From NCBI RefSeq assembly GCF_900114495.1, contig NZ_FOZI01000007.1, positions 57,830-121,829 on the forward strand: 64,000 nucleotides of DNA, in the 5' to 3' direction. A program made the position numbers and the translations under genes. Positions 62,205 through 64,000 of this stretch are shown here, in pieces. The notes below the pieces were generated by a model. It was given only the letters and a program-made list of their open reading frames with translations, was not told the DNA's origin and did not search any database. The DNA comes from Dyella sp. OK004 (GTDB taxonomy: Bacteria > Pseudomonadota > Gammaproteobacteria > Xanthomonadales > Rhodanobacteraceae). The number at the start of each line of letters is the position of its first letter. The stretch's first letter is position 1.

Positions 62205-63610
62205 TGCACTCCCTGCGTTCGCGCCTGTTTGTCGTGCTGCTTGGCGTCTTCGTGATCGCCTGGGCGATCACCTTGATCTGCCTCGGCATGCAGTTCGCGC
62301 GCGAGCGCACCGGTGTATGGGATCGCAGCCTGGGCGACATCGGACGAGAGATCCTGCTTTCGATGCCCAGCGATATACGCCAGCTGTCGGGCGCGTCGAA
62401 CTTGCATCTGGCCGAAGCCAATCCGCCCCGTGCGCTCAAACACGGGACCTTGAGCTTTCAGGTCTGGATCAAGACGCGTCGCGACAACGTCGTGCGCTCG
62501 CCGGGTTCCAGTCCCGGGCCATTGAAGCCGGACTTTGTCGATGGCTACGCGACACGCATGATCGACGGCCAGGAATGGCGTGTTTACGCTATCTCCGATG
62601 TACAGAACGAAGTGCAGGTGCAGGTCGCCAAGCCGACCTCCGAACTGGTTGCCGAAACGCGCCGCTGGGTACGTATCGGCCTGGGCACGACCGCGCTGCT
62701 GCTGATCATCCTTGGCATCGCAATGAAGCTGGTGATCCGCTGGTCACTGCGCCCGGTGACCAAGGTGCAGGAAGCGATCACCGTGCGCGACGCGCGCGAT
62801 CTCGATCCCCTGCCCAGCCAGGGCCTGCCCGATGAAGTGCGCCCGCTGGTCGAATCCTTCAACCGCCTGCTCGGCCGGCTCGATCGCGCCATGCAGAACG
62901 AGCGGCAGTTCCTGGCCGAAGCCGCGCATGAACTGCGCACGCCGCTCGCCGCCCTGCTGACTCACGCGCAAGTCGCGCTGCGCTCGAAGAGCCTGGATGA
63001 AGCCAAGGCGCCACTGCAGCAACTAGTGCGCGGTGTCGAGCGCAGCGCCCGCCTGTCGCAGCAGTTGCTCGATTCGGCGCGGCTCGATGCGGAACGCCAC
63101 ATCAGTGAGCGCGGCCCGATCGAACTGGCCGACATCGTCGCGGTGATCACCCACGAATTCGAAACCGCGGCGACGGCCAAGTGCCAGTCGATCACGCTCG
63201 ATACCGAGCCGTGCCAGATCGAAGGTAACGTCGACGATCTCGGCATCCTGATTGGCAACCTCATCGATAACGCCGTGCGCTATACCGGCACGGGTGGGCG
63301 TCTAGCGGTGTGCTGCGTATGCGTCGCGCAGGTCGTGCGGCTGCAAGTGCTGGACGATGGTCCCGGCGTGGTGCGGGACGATCATGCACGCATCTTCGAC
63401 CGCTTCTTTCGTGTTGCCGGCAGCAACGAGCGCGGCAGCGGCATCGGCCTGTCGCTGGTCGCGCGCATCGCCGAATCGCATGGTGCGACGATCGAGATCG
63501 GTGAAGGCATCGATGGCCGTGGCTTTGGCATTACGGTGGTGTTTCCTGCGCTGCAGGAGCGTGTCAGCGAGCCTGGTGCGGTGTCGACGAAGCCGTTGCT
63601 GCCTGCCTGA
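62201..63610 (+). CDS. Sensor histidine kinase (QseC/TctE type)
   Basis: 469 aa. Two transmembrane helices (VVLLGVFVIAWAITLICLGM; LGTTALLLIILGIAMKLVI) around a periplasmic sensor of about 130 residues, then HisKA with phospho-His in FLAEAAHELRTPLAALLTHA (about residue 245) and an HATPase domain (DNAVRYTGTGG; LDDGPGV; GSGIGLSLVARI). It partners the upstream OmpR-type regulator; overlapping start ATGATG. The signal is unknown. Confidence 0.93.
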   Translation: MMHSLRSRLFVVLLGVFVIAWAITLICLGMQFARERTGVWDRSLGDIGREILLSMPSDIRQLSGASNLHLAEANPPRALKHGTLSFQVWIKTRRDNVVRSPGSSPGPLKPDFVDGYATRMIDGQEWRVYAISDVQNEVQVQVAKPTSELVAETRRWVRIGLGTTALLLIILGIAMKLVIRWSLRPVTKVQEAITVRDARDLDPLPSQGLPDEVRPLVESFNRLLGRLDRAMQNERQFLAEAAHELRTPLAALLTHAQVALRSKSLDEAKAPLQQLVRGVERSARLSQQLLDSARLDAERHISERGPIELADIVAVITHEFETAATAKCQSITLDTEPCQIEGNVDDLGILIGNLIDNAVRYTGTGGRLAVCCVCVAQVVRLQVLDDGPGVVRDDHARIFDRFFRVAGSNERGSGIGLSLVARIAESHGATIEIGEGIDGRGFGITVVFPALQERVSEPGAVSTKPLLPA

Positions 63611-64000
63611 GAGGCTGCTCGAAATCTGATATGGAGTGGTGCTGAGGGGGCTTTGTGTTCGCGACAATCGATGCGTTACTGCGGCCTGGCCGCTTATGCA
63701 GCGGGCATTTCGGACGCCTGCCGGCGCCCGAGTCACTTTCTCTTTGCTGACCCAAAGAGAAAGTAACCAAAGAGAAATGGTCGGAAGAGCGCGATGTGCT
63801 TCGTAGCTACGCCTCTTCCAGTGTCAGACGTTGGGATGGTCTTTCGCCTCGCTCCCTCCCCTGCTTGCGACGCGAAGCTAGTCCCGTGGGACAGGGGAGG
63901 GTTGGGGAGGGGTAAGCCCTTGGTTCGCGGCTTCCTACTTTGGCTGTCGGGTGATCACGACGTGATCACTAGCAACACTGTCTCGAGCACCCACCCCTCA
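63611..64000. repeat. Composite repeat C, no gene
   Basis: After the kinase stop, 63716-63925 repeats the family: stem actttctcttt (63735-63745) / aaagagaaagt (63754-63764), gtgtcagacgttgggatgg, then the C/G-rich hairpin (ccctcccctgc ... ggggagggttgggg). The 28 bp at 63868-63895 are the exact reverse complement of 40215-40242. The last 70 bases show nothing recognised. Confidence 0.75.

Overview
The window looks like chromosomal DNA of a high-GC gammaproteobacterium, most likely of the Rhodanobacteraceae (Dyella / Luteibacter / Rhodanobacter type). This is inferred from protein style (TonB receptors, FabV, ESPR-type trimeric autotransporter, MipA/OmpV) and from intergenic hairpin repeats of a kind common in Xanthomonadales. 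No taxonomic search was possible. I see no transposase, integrase, phage gene, tRNA, rRNA or CRISPR array.

Layout. 1-9256 (minus): an assimilatory nitrate operon read right to left: NarK-type transporter, NirB, NirD, an FAD reductase partner, NasA and the start of CysG (siroheme). Between nirD and the reductase gene lies a striking 290-bp nested palindrome. 9257-12563: a MarR regulator, then an MFS exporter plus FAD monooxygenase pair. 12597-18582 (minus): an isochorismatase-type hydrolase, a DksA-like protein without its zinc cysteines, and an apparent three-gene redox/efflux operon (cNMP-thioredoxin reductase fusion, MerA-like flavoprotein, MFS exporter). 18583-20042: a decayed OmpA C-terminal remnant, a VOC protein and a small coiled-coil protein. 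20221-25713: a phosphorus/inositol-type uptake locus, with a Ca-dependent PI-PLC and a histidine acid phosphatase divergent from a TonB receptor. 25960-28119: SDR and F420-type oxidoreductase genes divergent from a TetR regulator, with three copies of a 13-bp operator between them.

28531-39322: a giant trimeric autotransporter adhesin (2776 aa) followed by a BamE/OmpA-type lipoprotein resembling TpgA of Acinetobacter, with an AraC regulator upstream. 40298-49503: a second giant surface system, made of a 1873-aa DUF11/Ig-like protein with six near-identical 300-bp repeats, translationally coupled to a 1195-aa predicted outer-membrane beta-barrel protein. 50723-56238: an AraC-output response regulator, a LysR regulator and a beta-propeller hybrid histidine kinase, which together look like a split HTCS. 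56621-63610: FabV enoyl reductase, a MocR regulator, a MipA/OmpV protein, a lone [2Fe-2S] subunit and an OmpR/EnvZ-type pair.

Dispersed repeats: a composite intergenic element with a long stem (arms actttctcttt / aaagagaaagt) occurs at about 50.2-50.7, 57.9-58.2 and 63.7-63.9 kb. A piece of it recurs at 40.2 kb. A 16-bp palindrome, ATTTAGACRTCTAAAT, occurs both in the PLC/TonB receptor promoter and upstream of the hybrid kinase, which hints at shared control.

Most promising for novelty: the nested palindrome at 4652-4941, the cysteine-less DksA-like protein, the coupled DUF11-repeat/barrel pair, and the shared palindromic operator.
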